A stretch of 64,000 nt of DNA from Chryseobacterium mucoviscidosis (GCF_002177115.1 NZ_MVAG01000114.1:1-64000); one strand, 5' to 3'. Counted from the stretch's first letter, positions 51,303 to 61,121 are shown. Numbers and translations: made by a program. The notes: generated by a model not told the origin, from the letters alone.

Positions 51303-53771
51303 ATGAATTTTAGAAAACTGAGTATCGCAGTTTTGTTTTTAACAACATCGGGAACTGTACTTTACGCTCAAGAGACCAAAAACGACACCGTAAAGAAAGA
51401 AAAGAAAATCGAAGGTGTAGTCATTAAAGGATCTACTAAAAAAGGAACTGAAGCCAACCTTATCAATTTACAAAAAAAATCTGTAGAAGTTATAGAGCGT
51501 GTGGGTTCTGTACAGCTTGCCAAGCAAGGTGTAGGAGATGCTGCAACGGCTGTAACGAAAGCTACCGGAACGACTAAGCAGGAAGGAAGCGGACAGATCT
51601 TCGTAAGAGGTCTTGGTGACAGATACAACAGTACAACGTTAAACGGATTACCAATTCCATCGGACGATCCGGAATACAAAAACATCAATCTTGAGATCTT
51701 CAAAACTTCAATGATTGAATATATTTCTTTAGATAAGGTGTATAATCCTAAAATGCTTGGTGATTTCGGCGGAGCGAATGTAAACATTGTTTCTAAGGAG
51801 CACACCGGAAAGCCTTATTTTAAGGTAGGATTAGGAAGCAGCATCAATCTTCAGACATTTGATAAAAAAGACTTTAAAGTACAGGACGGAGCACCGGGAT
51901 TCTTCGGATACAAAGAAACTACTTTCACCAAAGGAAATCCTTATCAGAAATATCCTTTCCAGACAAACTGGAATTTCAAGAATGCCAGAAATCCTTTTAA
52001 TACAGATATGAATATTGAAGGTGGGGCAACTTTCGGTAAGCTTTCATTATTTGGTTACGCAGGATTTGAAAATTCTTACGAATACAGCCAAGGACAGGAA
52101 GGGTATTATTTCTTCGATAACACGCCAAGTAAAAACTATACGAATGTAGAACGTTTTAATTATAAGACAAATACTACTGCTTTAGTTAATGTAGGATATA
52201 AAATCAACTCGAATCACAGAATCAGTTTTACATCCAACTACATTCACTCTTCCGATCAGTCGGCTAAGATTTATCAGGGATATTCTTATGATGTAGACAG
52301 AAATGTAATCATCAACAGAGGGGATAATAAAATTACCACAACCTGGGTAAATCAGTTATTGGGAACTCACAAACTGGGTGAAACATGGTCTGCGGACTGG
52401 GCTTTAGGTTATAATATGCTTAACAGCAAAAGACCAGACCGTCTTCAGAATACGATCGATGCCACAAACTCTCAGCTTATTGCAGGAAGCGCGATCAACA
52501 ACCACAGATATTTTGATGAGCTGAAAGATAACACGGTTTTAGGACATGCTTATCTTACCAAGACTTTTGAAAAATTCAAAGTAACATTAGGATACGACGG
52601 ACAGTATAAAGACAGAAGGTTTGAAAATACAACCATCGGTATGAACTTCAGCAATGTGGTACCAGTAGATCCTAACAATATCGACGGATATATTAATGCA
52701 GCAAACAACTCTTTATTCTCTTACATTACTTTCCAGCCGATTGATAAATTGTTTAATCCTTTTTATTATACTGCAAAACAGAATATCCAGTCCGGATTAG
52801 CGAATGTGGACATCACGCTTTCAGATAAATTCATCGTTCAGGTTGGTGGTCGTTTCGATTATATCGATATGCAGATGAAATGGTTGGATCCAATTGCACA
52901 GGACGGTAAAAAGAATAAGCAATACAATAAATTCTTACCTGCTTTAAATGCTAAATACAGCGTTAATGACAAGCAGAATTTAAGATTGGCTTTCTCAAAA
53001 TCATACACATTACCACAGGCAAAAGAAATCATTCCAATTGCTTATTATGATGTAACGACAAATACTTACGGAAACCAGTTCCTGAATCCTTCGGACAATT
53101 ACAATTTAGATCTTAAATGGGAAATGTTTCCGAAATCGGGAGAGCTTATCTCTGTAACAGCTTTCGGAAAATATATCCAGAACGCGATTGCAAGAACAAG
53201 CTATGCGAGTTCTGCACCAAGTGACATGACGTATTTCAACATTTCAGATTGGGGATATATTGTAGGAGCAGAAGCTGAATTCAGAAAAGACCTGTATTCT
53301 TGGAATAATTCTAAAGTGTACACTTTCCTTAATGCAACTTATATGCACTCTGAGCAGGAATTTAAATCTGAAAACGAAATTGCTAAAAATAACGGAGGTA
53401 AAACAATCGTATTCAATACTCCGAAAGATAAAATTCAGGGAGTTGCAGATTTTATTGCCAACGTAAACGTAGGATATAACTATAAATGGAATAATGTAAA
53501 CAGCTTAGACTTTGTAGTTTCTTATTCTCATATCGGTAAAAGCCTTTATTCTGTAGGAACAGGATTCATCGGAAACTTTTATGAAGTACCGAGAGAAATT
53601 CTGGATATGAACTTAAGCTTTACCTTAAATAAAATCGGAATCGGAATTTCTGCAAAGAACTTACTGAACCCTCACTTTAAAATCGAACAGGAAAACACCA
53701 CTAAAACATTTATCCACAAAGACTACACGAAAGGTCGTCAGTTAGGATTAAATCTATCATATAAATTTTAA
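51303..53771 (+). CDS. TonB-dependent outer-membrane receptor
   Basis: 822 aa with a signal peptide (cleaved near LYAQE). Plug domain (about 25-175) with VEVIERVGSVQLAKQGVGDA, FVRGLGDRYNSTTLNGLPIP, PKMLGDFGGANVNIVSKEH, followed by a 22-strand-type barrel ending in GLNLSYKF with a terminal aromatic. No N-terminal carboxypeptidase-like domain, so not a classic SusC. It imports an unknown ligand with TonB energy. First gene of an operon with the downstream lipoprotein (25-base gap); divergent from a PhoB/PhoR-type pair. A weak -7 box (ttcctttg) precedes it. Confidence 0.93.
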   Translation: MNFRKLSIAVLFLTTSGTVLYAQETKNDTVKKEKKIEGVVIKGSTKKGTEANLINLQKKSVEVIERVGSVQLAKQGVGDAATAVTKATGTTKQEGSGQIFVRGLGDRYNSTTLNGLPIPSDDPEYKNINLEIFKTSMIEYISLDKVYNPKMLGDFGGANVNIVSKEHTGKPYFKVGLGSSINLQTFDKKDFKVQDGAPGFFGYKETTFTKGNPYQKYPFQTNWNFKNARNPFNTDMNIEGGATFGKLSLFGYAGFENSYEYSQGQEGYYFFDNTPSKNYTNVERFNYKTNTTALVNVGYKINSNHRISFTSNYIHSSDQSAKIYQGYSYDVDRNVIINRGDNKITTTWVNQLLGTHKLGETWSADWALGYNMLNSKRPDRLQNTIDATNSQLIAGSAINNHRYFDELKDNTVLGHAYLTKTFEKFKVTLGYDGQYKDRRFENTTIGMNFSNVVPVDPNNIDGYINAANNSLFSYITFQPIDKLFNPFYYTAKQNIQSGLANVDITLSDKFIVQVGGRFDYIDMQMKWLDPIAQDGKKNKQYNKFLPALNAKYSVNDKQNLRLAFSKSYTLPQAKEIIPIAYYDVTTNTYGNQFLNPSDNYNLDLKWEMFPKSGELISVTAFGKYIQNAIARTSYASSAPSDMTYFNISDWGYIVGAEAEFRKDLYSWNNSKVYTFLNATYMHSEQEFKSENEIAKNNGGKTIVFNTPKDKIQGVADFIANVNVGYNYKWNNVNSLDFVVSYSHIGKSLYSVGTGFIGNFYEVPREILDMNLSFTLNKIGIGISAKNLLNPHFKIEQENTTKTFIHKDYTKGRQLGLNLSYKF

Positions 53772-53796
53772 TAAAAATAAAAATCTATAAAAAGTT

Positions 53797-55008
53797 ATGA
53801 AAAAAACAATCTTAAAAGCTGCTCTTTTCTTCTCGTTAACTGCGGCATTCTCATCCGTTGCCGTTTCGTGCAGCAACTCTGATGATGATACAACAGACAC
53901 AATTTCGACAATCGACCCGAGCAATTTCAAAGGAAATATTGCTGCCGGAACCACTATAACATTAGATCCTTCAAAAGTATATACAATCACCGGTAAGCTA
54001 ATGGTAGAAAGCGGTGCAAGCCTTATTATTCCTGCCGGAACAAGAATTACGGTAGCGGAAGGTGCAAATTATCTTATCGTAGACAGGGGGGGGAAAATTT
54101 TCGTGAACGGAACTTCTTCTAATCCTGTAATTTTTGAAGGTACTACCCACAAACAAGGGCATTGGGGAGGAATCGTTATCTTAGGTAACGCTCCTACCAA
54201 CAGAACTTCTTCAGGTACTTCTACTTCAGAATTGGGAGATTTAACATACGGTGGAACAAATACTGCTGATAATTCTGGTATCATTAAATATCTTGTAATT
54301 AAAGACAGTGGTTTCAAATACAATCCTGAAAAAGAATTCAACGGTCTTTCTCTTTTCGGAGTTGGTAGTGCAACTACAATTTCTTACGTGTATGTAACAA
54401 CAGGTGCAGATGATGGTGTTGAATGTTTCGGTGGAAATGTAAATCTGGATCACGTTGTGGTAACTGGTGTCGGAGATGATTCTTTCGACTGGACGGAAGG
54501 ATACAGAGGAACTGTAAATTATCTTTATGCAGCAAGAATGAAAGCATACCAAACTGCTGCTGAGCCAGGAAACAGAGGTATCGAAGCCGATACTCAGGAT
54601 ACAAATCCTAATACAACTTTCGGAAACGGAGCTTCTAATCCGACGATCAATAATGCTACCTTCTTAGGAAACACTGCAGGATCAGAATCTCAAGGGATGA
54701 AAGTAAGAGCAGGTTCTAACGGTCAGTTTGATAACATCGTTTTAGCCAACTTTACAACAGGTTTGGATTTCGAGACTGACAGAACTTTAACGTGGTTCCA
54801 GGGTGCTTCTTATATCAAAAACTTAAGATTTGTAAATGTTACTACAAAATCTAAAGCTAAAAATACAGCGGGAACAGCAGTAGACATCACTTCGATCTTT
54901 ACGGAAAACAATTCTGCAGTAGGTGCAGGTAACGGTACTGCTTTACCAGACTGGGCTAAAGGATGGACAGGGCTTTCAAGCTTTGATACGACAGACGCGA
55001 TGAATTAA
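53797..55008 (+). CDS. Beta-helix-type lipoprotein 1, with G8 tract
   Basis: 403 aa. Lipobox VAVSCSN (Cys25) anchors it. The mature protein repeats strand-turn units (TLDPSKVYTITGKLMVESGA, then SLIIPAGTRITV) and looks like a right-handed parallel beta-helix. It is a paralogue of the next gene. Function unknown; probably a surface partner of the TonB receptor it follows. A run of eight G (54086-54093) encodes Arg-Gly-Gly in DRGGKIF. Terminator downstream is very strong. Confidence 0.78.
   Translation: MKKTILKAALFFSLTAAFSSVAVSCSNSDDDTTDTISTIDPSNFKGNIAAGTTITLDPSKVYTITGKLMVESGASLIIPAGTRITVAEGANYLIVDRGGKIFVNGTSSNPVIFEGTTHKQGHWGGIVILGNAPTNRTSSGTSTSELGDLTYGGTNTADNSGIIKYLVIKDSGFKYNPEKEFNGLSLFGVGSATTISYVYVTTGADDGVECFGGNVNLDHVVVTGVGDDSFDWTEGYRGTVNYLYAARMKAYQTAAEPGNRGIEADTQDTNPNTTFGNGASNPTINNATFLGNTAGSESQGMKVRAGSNGQFDNIVLANFTTGLDFETDRTLTWFQGASYIKNLRFVNVTTKSKAKNTAGTAVDITSIFTENNSAVGAGNGTALPDWAKGWTGLSSFDTTDAMN
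54086..54093 (+). repeat. G8 homopolymer inside lipoprotein gene
   Basis: Eight consecutive G in codons AGG GGG GGG of the lipoprotein coding frame, unusual in this A+T-rich genome. The paralogue has a mixed codon set at the aligned site. Confidence 0.85.
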
Positions 55009-55040
55009 TAGTTAGTAATTAGTTTCTTCATATTTAATTC

Positions 55041-55080
55041 AAAAAACGGCATCGGAAAAGATTTTTCCGATGCCGTTTTC
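55041..55080 (+). terminator. Strong intrinsic terminator after lipoprotein 1
   Basis: Perfect 17-base arms (aaaacggcatcggaaaa) with loop gat, followed by tttt. It ends the receptor-lipoprotein transcript. Confidence 0.85.
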
Positions 55081-55207
55081 ATGGATAGATACAATTTTAT
55101 ATTCATTGTAAATACAATTGGGAAAATAAGAAGAAAAATGGTAATTTGGTCTTTTCAAATAAAGATCTCAAAATAATCTGTTTGAAGAAGTAAAATTTAA
55201 AAACATT

Positions 55208-56371
55208 ATGAAAAACCGCTTTCAGCATATTTTAGCAGCTCTTATTATCAGTACATCGCTTGTTGTTTATTCCTGCAGTAAGGAAAATGAAGATGTAGCC
55301 ACTATTGCGGTGGTAGGAATTGCAAAAGATCCGAGTAATTTTAAAGGTGAGGTTTCCAATGGACAGGTTGTAACTTTGGACGCCACAAAAGTATATGTCC
55401 TTAACGGTTCGGTTACCGTGAAAAACGGAGGAAAACTTGTGATTCCGGCAGGAACGAGAATTGTTGCAACAGCGGGTGCAGCTTCTTATGTTTTGGTGGA
55501 ACAGGGCGGACAATTATTTGCGAACGGAACCATTAATTCACCTGTTTCCTTCAGATCTTCCACAGAGACTTCAGGAAGTTGGGGCGGAGTTGTTATCTGC
55601 GGAAAAGCACCTGTAAATACAGGTACAATCAATACTTCTGAAATTTTAAATTCCGCTTACGGAGGAACTTCGGCAACAGATAATTCCGGATCTTTAACGT
55701 ATGTAAAAATTGAAAATGCAGGTGTGAGTTTTTCAACCAATGTAAAATTCAACGGACTTTCTCTTTTTGGGGTAGGAAGTGATACGAAAGTAGAAAATAT
55801 TGCTCTGATTAATAGCGCAGAAGACGGAATCCAGATGTATGGAGGAACGGTAAATCTTTCCAACATCGTCTCCATCGGAAACGAAGATGATGCCTTTGTA
55901 TGGACAGACGGATGGATCGGAACCGCTACCAATATTTTCACTAAAAGAAAAACAAACGGATCTGGGAATGCCGCAATAAAAGGACTTAACAATGCTTCGA
56001 ATCCTGCTGCAACTCCAGTTTCCAGCCCTACTGTTAAAAATGTGACGCTTTTGGGCGGAACTTCGGGAGAATCCAAAGCCATCAGATTGTATTCCGGAAC
56101 GTATGCTAGTTTTGAAAATGTAGTGGTTTCTAACTGGACCAACGGATTTTCTATTGAAAGTGATCCGACTGTGACCTATATTAACGGACAAAGTAAAATT
56201 AAAGATGCCTTTTTTGATACGAACGTTACGAATAAAGTAACCGCGACTTCCACTTCCGGCTCTACAGTAACGCTTTTAAGCAATACCTACAACGAAAAAA
56301 CAGATGCAATCGGGGCAGGAAATAAGCTCGGAAATCCGGCTTGGGCAATCGGTTGGTCTTCTTTACAGTAA
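55208..56371 (+). CDS. Beta-helix-type lipoprotein 2
   Basis: 387 aa. Lipobox VYSCSKE (Cys23). Same architecture and many identical phrases as lipoprotein 1: DPSNFKGEVSNGQVVTLD, IPAGTRIVAT, SWGGVVICGKAPVN and FNGLSLFGVGS. It is probably an outer-membrane parallel beta-helix protein from duplication. A terminator and a 200-base gap separate it from the receptor operon, so it may be independently expressed. No clean promoter was seen. Function unknown. Confidence 0.76.
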   Translation: MKNRFQHILAALIISTSLVVYSCSKENEDVATIAVVGIAKDPSNFKGEVSNGQVVTLDATKVYVLNGSVTVKNGGKLVIPAGTRIVATAGAASYVLVEQGGQLFANGTINSPVSFRSSTETSGSWGGVVICGKAPVNTGTINTSEILNSAYGGTSATDNSGSLTYVKIENAGVSFSTNVKFNGLSLFGVGSDTKVENIALINSAEDGIQMYGGTVNLSNIVSIGNEDDAFVWTDGWIGTATNIFTKRKTNGSGNAAIKGLNNASNPAATPVSSPTVKNVTLLGGTSGESKAIRLYSGTYASFENVVVSNWTNGFSIESDPTVTYINGQSKIKDAFFDTNVTNKVTATSTSGSTVTLLSNTYNEKTDAIGAGNKLGNPAWAIGWSSLQ

Positions 56372-56395
56372 AAATTAATTGTATAACATAAAACA

Positions 56396-56423
56396 ATCGG
56401 CTTCAGATAAATCTGAAGCCGAT
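56396..56423. terminator. Hairpin between lipoprotein 2 and hemL
   Basis: Perfect 12-base arms atcggcttcaga/tctgaagccgat with loop taaa. Convergent genes; no long T-run. Confidence 0.6.
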
Positions 56424-56474
56424 GCTGTTTCAATAAAGGACAGAAATAAATCTACTCCTTCAATATTTTTTCAA

Positions 56475-57758
56475 CTAAGAATATTCAAATTTTCTTACTG
56501 CTTCCAGCGTCATATCAATTTCTTTATCTTTAATCGCATCACTGATGAAATACGTTTCATAACCACTTGGAGGAAGATAAACTCCGTTTTGCAGCATCTG
56601 ATGGAAGAAATTATTGAACAATGCATGATTGGCTTCCTGAGCTTCATCAAAATTAGAAACCCTGTTAATATGGAAGAATACAGACATCATAGATCCTTTT
56701 CTGTTGATTTTGTGGGCAATTCCTTTTTCGTTTAAAATTTTGCCGATTTCAAAATCTAAGGTTTCTGTTGTTTTTGCCAGTCTGTTGAAGAATTCCGGAT
56801 CATTTTTTATCAACTGTAAAGTTTTCAGTCCGGCTCTCATGGCTAAAGGATTTCCGCTTAAAGTTCCTGCCTGATAAACGCCTCCTTTTGGAGCCAGATG
56901 ATCCATAATTTCGTTTCTTCCTGCAAAAGCGCCTACCGGAAGTCCGCCTCCGATCACTTTTCCGTATGTTACCAAATCTGCTTTTACGTTGTACAGTTCC
57001 TGAGCTCCTCCAAAAGCTAATCTGAAACCTGTCATCACCTCATCAAAAATTAATAAAGCTCCGTTTTCGTCGCAGATTGTTCTTAATTTCTGAAGAAATT
57101 CATTTTCCGGCAAAACACAACCCATATTTCCGGCAACCGGCTCAATAATTACCGCTGCAATTTCGCCTTGGTTATGTCTGAAAAGATCTTCAACCTGCTC
57201 AAAATCATTGTATCTTGCCAGTAAAGTATCTTTTGCCGTTCCAGCCGTTACGCCCGGAGAATTCGGATTTCCGAAAGTCGCTGCACCACTTCCCGCTTTT
57301 ATAAGAAATGAATCTGAATGACCGTGATAGCAGCCTTCAAATTTTATAAACTTATCTCTTCCTGTAAAACCTCTCGCCAATCTGATCGCGCTCATACAAG
57401 CTTCCGTACCCGAAGAAACCATTCTGATCTGATCTACATTCGGAACATTTTCTGTAATGAATTTTGCGATTTCCGTTTCCAGTTCTGTGGGTGCTCCGAA
57501 AGAGAATCCTTTTTCAGCCTGAATTTTCAGTTCTTCCAAAACTTCGGGATGCGTATGTCCTAAAATAGAAGGTCCCCAAGAATTGATGTAATCGATGTAG
57601 GTATTATCATCCGCATCCGTAAGATAGGCTCCTTTTGCAGATTTCATAAAAACAGGCACTCCTCCTACAGATTTGAATGCTCTCACCGGAGAATTTACGC
57701 CTCCCGGAATGTATTTGTAAGCTTCTTCGAATAAAGCTGAACTTCTTTGGTATTTCAT
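56475..57758 (-). CDS. hemL: Glutamate-1-semialdehyde 2,1-aminomutase HemL
   Basis: About 427 aa, PLP-dependent; converts glutamate-1-semialdehyde to 5-aminolevulinate in the C5 haem pathway. [18 protein letters not shown] opens the protein; [20 protein letters not shown] binds substrate; [14 protein letters not shown] and the lysine site [18 protein letters not shown] form the PLP site. The start is set at MKYQRSS; upstream codons run into a short inverted repeat and lack family similarity. Last gene of a run on the minus strand. Confidence 0.96.
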   Translation of the reverse strand: MKYQRSSALFEEAYKYIPGGVNSPVRAFKSVGGVPVFMKSAKGAYLTDADDNTYIDYINSWGPSILGHTHPEVLEELKIQAEKGFSFGAPTELETEIAKFITENVPNVDQIRMVSSGTEACMSAIRLARGFTGRDKFIKFEGCYHGHSDSFLIKAGSGAATFGNPNSPGVTAGTAKDTLLARYNDFEQVEDLFRHNQGEIAAVIIEPVAGNMGCVLPENEFLQKLRTICDENGALLIFDEVMTGFRLAFGGAQELYNVKADLVTYGKVIGGGLPVGAFAGRNEIMDHLAPKGGVYQAGTLSGNPLAMRAGLKTLQLIKNDPEFFNRLAKTTETLDFEIGKILNEKGIAHKINRKGSMMSVFFHINRVSNFDEAQEANHALFNNFFHQMLQNGVYLPPSGYETYFISDAIKDKEIDMTLEAVRKFEYS

Positions 57759-57777
57759 ATGTCGTTGTTGGCTGAAA

Positions 57778-57819
57778 GTTGATAGTTGTGGGTTTAACAA
57801 TCGACCAACAACTATCAAC
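57778..57819. repeat. Inverted repeat gttgatagttgt/acaactatcaac
   Basis: Perfect 12-base arms around an 18-base spacer, in the gap between the glucosaminidase and hemL. It could act as a weak terminator or processing site. Confidence 0.6.
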
Positions 57820-57831
57820 CATCAACAAATT

Positions 57832-58899
57832 TTAGTTTCTGGGTTTTTTATCAATCAAATAAATTACTTGTCCGGCGGAAGGTTTCTGCCCTTCATCCAT
57901 TCTGTTTTTGGCGTATAATTTATTTAATTTAATTCCGAATTTCTGGGCGATATCATGCATATCTTCGCCCGCTTCGGCTTTGTAGGTTGCAGTAACTCCG
58001 TCAGAATTTTTAGATTCAAGGAAAACAATTTCATTTTTCTTCAGAACATCACTTTCGAGTTCATTCCATTTCATGAGTTTGCTTTCACTGATCTTGAATT
58101 TTTTAGCAATGAATTCTACGTTGGTATCTTCAGGAATGATGATGTATTTTAATCCGTCATTCGGATGACTTTTTATTAGAATGGTATTGAGAATTTCCGC
58201 TTTTGTTTTAATTCTTTCCACTCTTTTCTGTTGCTGAGCGTAAGAAGTCTGTTTGTAAGGAACTTCAACCGTTACCGGTGTTTTCGTCTTTTTGGTATAT
58301 TTTTCAGGTTCAAGCTGAGCCATGAAAGTTCTGTCGTCTTTCAGATCCGGATACAGTTTCAGAACGGCGTATAAAGCTTCTTTTGAATTGGTATTGTCGA
58401 ATTCGTACAATTTATACCTTTCAATTTTTCCGATTAATATGGAAGCGTAGCGGGGATTTGTTGCATAACCTGCTTTTTTAAGACCTGTTGCCCACGCTTT
58501 ATAATCTTTCATATCTAAATTGAAAAGATTGGCGTAATATTTCCTAGTCGATAAAAAGATGGAATGATCTTCATACGACTGCCTCGGATCGTCGTAAACC
58601 CGGAAACATTCGTTCGGAGCATCATCGGTGTGCTTCATTGTTTTTCCGGTCCAGTCTTCCTTACATTTAATCCCGAAATGGTTTTTCCCTTCCAGAGCCA
58701 ATCGGCTTTGTCCGCCTCCTGTTTCCAAAAGTCCCTGTGCAAGCGTGATAGAAGCAGGAATTTTATATTTTTCCATTTCTTCCACTGCATATTTTGCAAA
58801 TTTCTGGATGTACTGATCTTCGGTTGCCCAGGTCTGAGCTGAGAATTTTGATAAAACTAAAAGGCTTACGATGGTGAAAAGTCTTTTCATGTTTTTCAA
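57832..58899 (-). CDS. Glucosaminidase with C-terminal LysM domains
   Basis: 355 aa with a signal peptide (cleaved near FSAQT). A glucosaminidase domain (about 30-175) has ASITLAQGLLETGGGQSRLA and FGIKCKEDW, as in FlgJ/AcmA-type N-acetylglucosaminidases; it cleaves peptidoglycan glycans. C-terminal LysM units (about 245-290 and 305-352) bind the wall. It lies six bases from the upstream PLP gene and upstream of hemL on the same strand, an operon of mixed content. Confidence 0.9.
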   Translation of the reverse strand: MKNMKRLFTIVSLLVLSKFSAQTWATEDQYIQKFAKYAVEEMEKYKIPASITLAQGLLETGGGQSRLALEGKNHFGIKCKEDWTGKTMKHTDDAPNECFRVYDDPRQSYEDHSIFLSTRKYYANLFNLDMKDYKAWATGLKKAGYATNPRYASILIGKIERYKLYEFDNTNSKEALYAVLKLYPDLKDDRTFMAQLEPEKYTKKTKTPVTVEVPYKQTSYAQQQKRVERIKTKAEILNTILIKSHPNDGLKYIIIPEDTNVEFIAKKFKISESKLMKWNELESDVLKKNEIVFLESKNSDGVTATYKAEAGEDMHDIAQKFGIKLNKLYAKNRMDEGQKPSAGQVIYLIDKKPRN

Positions 58900-58905
58900 T
58901 TTAAA

Positions 58906-59814
58906 TTATATAATTAGATTTCTGTTCTGTTTTTCTAAAAGCAAATTGGCTCCTTCAATCCCCTGCAAACCGCCGGTGTGGAAGCACAAAATTTTGCTGT
59001 TCTCAGGAAAATAATCTTCATCTATTAATTCGAAAATTTTCTGCATCATCTTTCCTGTATAGACCGGCTCCAGCGGAATTCCGTATTTCTCTTTAAAATC
59101 ATTAATAAAACGGACATTTTCGTCCTTTATTTTGCCATAACCTCCAAAACCTGAATCTATTAGATCAAAATTTTTCTTAGAAGTTAGTTCAACGATTTTA
59201 TTTTCCAGCGAATCGTCGTCAACCGCTTTAAAACCTATAACTTTCTGATTTTCTTCACTGAATTTTAAAATTCCGGCAACCGTTCCTCCTGTACCGACTG
59301 CGGTGCAAAGATAATCAAAATCTTTTGTATCGTCATTCAGCATCATTTTTACGCCTTCTACAGCGGCTTCATTGGTTCCTCCTTCCGGTACGATGAGCGC
59401 TTCCGGGAATTCTTTTTGTAAAAATTCAGTCAGTTTTTCTTTGTGGCGATATTCTTCCCTCGTTACAAACTGCAGATTCATCCCGTTTCTTTTAGCAAAA
59501 AGTAAAGTCGGATTGTCGCGCCATTTGTCTTTCAGCTCCTCTCCTCTTATAATTCCCAAAGTCGGAATACCAGTTAAATTTCCGACCGCTGAAACGGCAG
59601 AAATATGATTTGAAAATGCACCTCCAAAAGTAATGATGTAAGGTTTTTCAGGATTTCCGGAGAGATAATTATTAATATTAAAAAAAAGCTTCCAGTATTT
59701 ATTTCCTGAAATCTGAGGATGAATTAAATCTTCTCTTTTCATAAAAAGTTTTACCTTTTTATCAATGAGAATTTCCTGAATCGGGATTTTTTTGGATGGA
59801 ATATTTAATACCAT
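58906..59814 (-). CDS. PLP-dependent D-cysteine desulfhydrase / ACC deaminase-like enzyme
   Basis: 302-aa fold-type II PLP enzyme, cytoplasmic. The lysine that binds PLP is in ISGNKYWKLFFN (about residue 39), and VPEGGTNEAAVEG, CTAVGTGGTVAGIL and CFHTGGLQG complete the family. The sequence fits the DcyD/AcdS group, which releases ammonia from D-cysteine or 1-aminocyclopropane-1-carboxylate; the substrate cannot be separated by eye. First gene of the run with the glucosaminidase and hemL. Confidence 0.85.
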   Translation of the reverse strand: MVLNIPSKKIPIQEILIDKKVKLFMKREDLIHPQISGNKYWKLFFNINNYLSGNPEKPYIITFGGAFSNHISAVSAVGNLTGIPTLGIIRGEELKDKWRDNPTLLFAKRNGMNLQFVTREEYRHKEKLTEFLQKEFPEALIVPEGGTNEAAVEGVKMMLNDDTKDFDYLCTAVGTGGTVAGILKFSEENQKVIGFKAVDDDSLENKIVELTSKKNFDLIDSGFGGYGKIKDENVRFINDFKEKYGIPLEPVYTGKMMQKIFELIDEDYFPENSKILCFHTGGLQGIEGANLLLEKQNRNLII

Positions 59815-59833
59815 TTAGGCTGAATCTATTTTA

Positions 59834-59841
59834 CAAAAATA
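59834..59841 (-). promoter_or_regulatory. -7 promoter box TATTTTTG of the PLP enzyme operon
   Basis: TAnnTTTG match on the minus strand, about 20 bases upstream of the start. No clear -33. Confidence 0.36.
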
Positions 59842-59927
59842 GTGTTTTTTAGATGGTTAATTTTGGTTTGAAAAGGTGAGGTTTATCATTGAAGGTAAGG
59901 ATGGGTTAATCTTATTTTTACATATTT

Positions 59928-59983
59928 AACCACCCCGTCAAAAATTCTTTCGAATTTTCGCCACCCCTCCAGAGGAGGGGAAT
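59928..59983 (+). repeat. Dispersed repeat 'accacccc', copy 2
   Basis: Begins aaccaccccgtcaaaaattc and ends cctccagaggaggggaat; it differs from 5115-5169 at a few positions only. Same orientation. Confidence 0.8.
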
Positions 59984-60045
59984 TTTATGCCGAATTACCG
60001 GAAATCTAATCTCCCACAACTATTATCCTTTAACCCTTCCTGATT

Positions 60046-60372
60046 TTAAAGGTATTTTCTGAAACTCCAGAATTTTCTTTTCCTTAGATAGTTCAAATTA
60101 TGTTCGTTGGAATAAGCTTCTCTTTCAAAGGAGATTCTTTTGTACGCCTGATAACTGTTCTTCAGTTTAAAAAACCAGTAATAATATTCGATTACATAAA
60201 AAATATAGAAGAAAATGATGAGCATTTCCAACTGTTGTCTTAAATGTATTTTTTCATGATTAATCAATATTTTATTTTTCTTATCTTCGGGATTCCTAAT
60301 GAAGATAAAAGGGAACAGAGCGATGCCGTTGATTTTTAATTTTTTTAAAGGCTTTTGGCATATAATTATCAT
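60046..60372 (-). CDS. Hypothetical small membrane-associated protein with HEKIH motif
   Basis: 108 aa. After a polar start comes NHEKIHLRQQLEMLIIFFYI, where HEKIH matches the zincin HExxH pattern and sits next to a membrane segment (about 50-68). A later REAYSNE could give a third metal ligand. No known family is assigned; a zinc protease-like fragment or a specialised small membrane protein are both possible. A -7 box lies five bases before the start codon. Confidence 0.55.
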   Translation of the reverse strand: MIIICQKPLKKLKINGIALFPFIFIRNPEDKKNKILINHEKIHLRQQLEMLIIFFYIFYVIEYYYWFFKLKNSYQAYKRISFEREAYSNEHNLNYLRKRKFWSFRKYL

Positions 60373-60377
60373 ACTAA

Positions 60378-60385
60378 CAAATATA
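60378..60385 (-). promoter_or_regulatory. -7 promoter box TATATTTG of the HEKIH protein gene
   Basis: TAnnTTTG match on the minus strand ending five bases before the ATG, so transcription would begin at or near the start codon. Confidence 0.35.
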
Positions 60386-60409
60386 AAGTTTTTTGACTTA
60401 GAGATTTAA

Positions 60410-60595
<186 letters not shown>

Positions 60596-60596
60596 A

Positions 60597-61121
60597 ATGA
60601 AGCGATATATCTTCTTACTGTTGGCTTCGGCTACTTTGGGTTTAACGTCTTGCAGTCCTTTCAACGTACGTTCTGACTATGCGGACACGGCAAATTTTAA
60701 TTCATACAAAACTTATAAATTAAGAATTGATGATTTAAAACTGAATGATATTGATAAAGACAGAGTTTTGAACGAACTGTCGAGACAGCTTCAAAGCAAA
60801 GGTCTTCAATCCGGAGAAAATCCTGATCTGATTGTAAATGTAAAAGCCAACCATAAAAAAGTAACGGACGTTACCACGACTTCACCTTACGGAGCATGGG
60901 GTTGGGGCGGACCTTTCGGATGGGGAATCGGCATGAACAGAACATGGACGAGCAATTATAATGAAGGGGCAATTATTGTGGATCTGGTAGATGCTAAAAC
61001 CAATAAACTGGTTTGGCAGGGAATCGGAAGCGGAATTTCTGTTGACAGACCTAAAGCGAAACAAAAGCAAATTCCTGAAATTATGGCGGAAATCATGAAG
61101 AATTATCCTCCGATGAAATAA
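60597..61121 (+). CDS. DUF4136 lipoprotein
   Basis: About 174 aa. Lipobox GLTSCSP (Cys19). The DUF4136 domain has VRSDYADTANFNSYKTYKL at the N-terminus, DRVLNELSRQLQSKGLQ, GAIIVDLVDAKTNKLVWQG and the Gly/Trp-rich YGAWGWGGPFGWGIG. Small outer-envelope lipoprotein of unknown function. The start at MKRYIF is preferred because the reading frame upstream overlaps DUF5522. Transcribed with DUF5522. Confidence 0.85.
   Translation: MKRYIFLLLASATLGLTSCSPFNVRSDYADTANFNSYKTYKLRIDDLKLNDIDKDRVLNELSRQLQSKGLQSGENPDLIVNVKANHKKVTDVTTTSPYGAWGWGGPFGWGIGMNRTWTSNYNEGAIIVDLVDAKTNKLVWQGIGSGISVDRPKAKQKQIPEIMAEIMKNYPPMK

Noticed and set aside
55657..56191. Two overlapping minus-strand frames of 161 and 152 codons
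   Set aside because: Both are shadows of the beta-helix lipoprotein 2 gene, which has a signal peptide, lipobox and paralogue.
57759..57818. Upstream start for HemL
   Set aside because: Extra codons run into an inverted repeat and do not resemble HemL N-termini.
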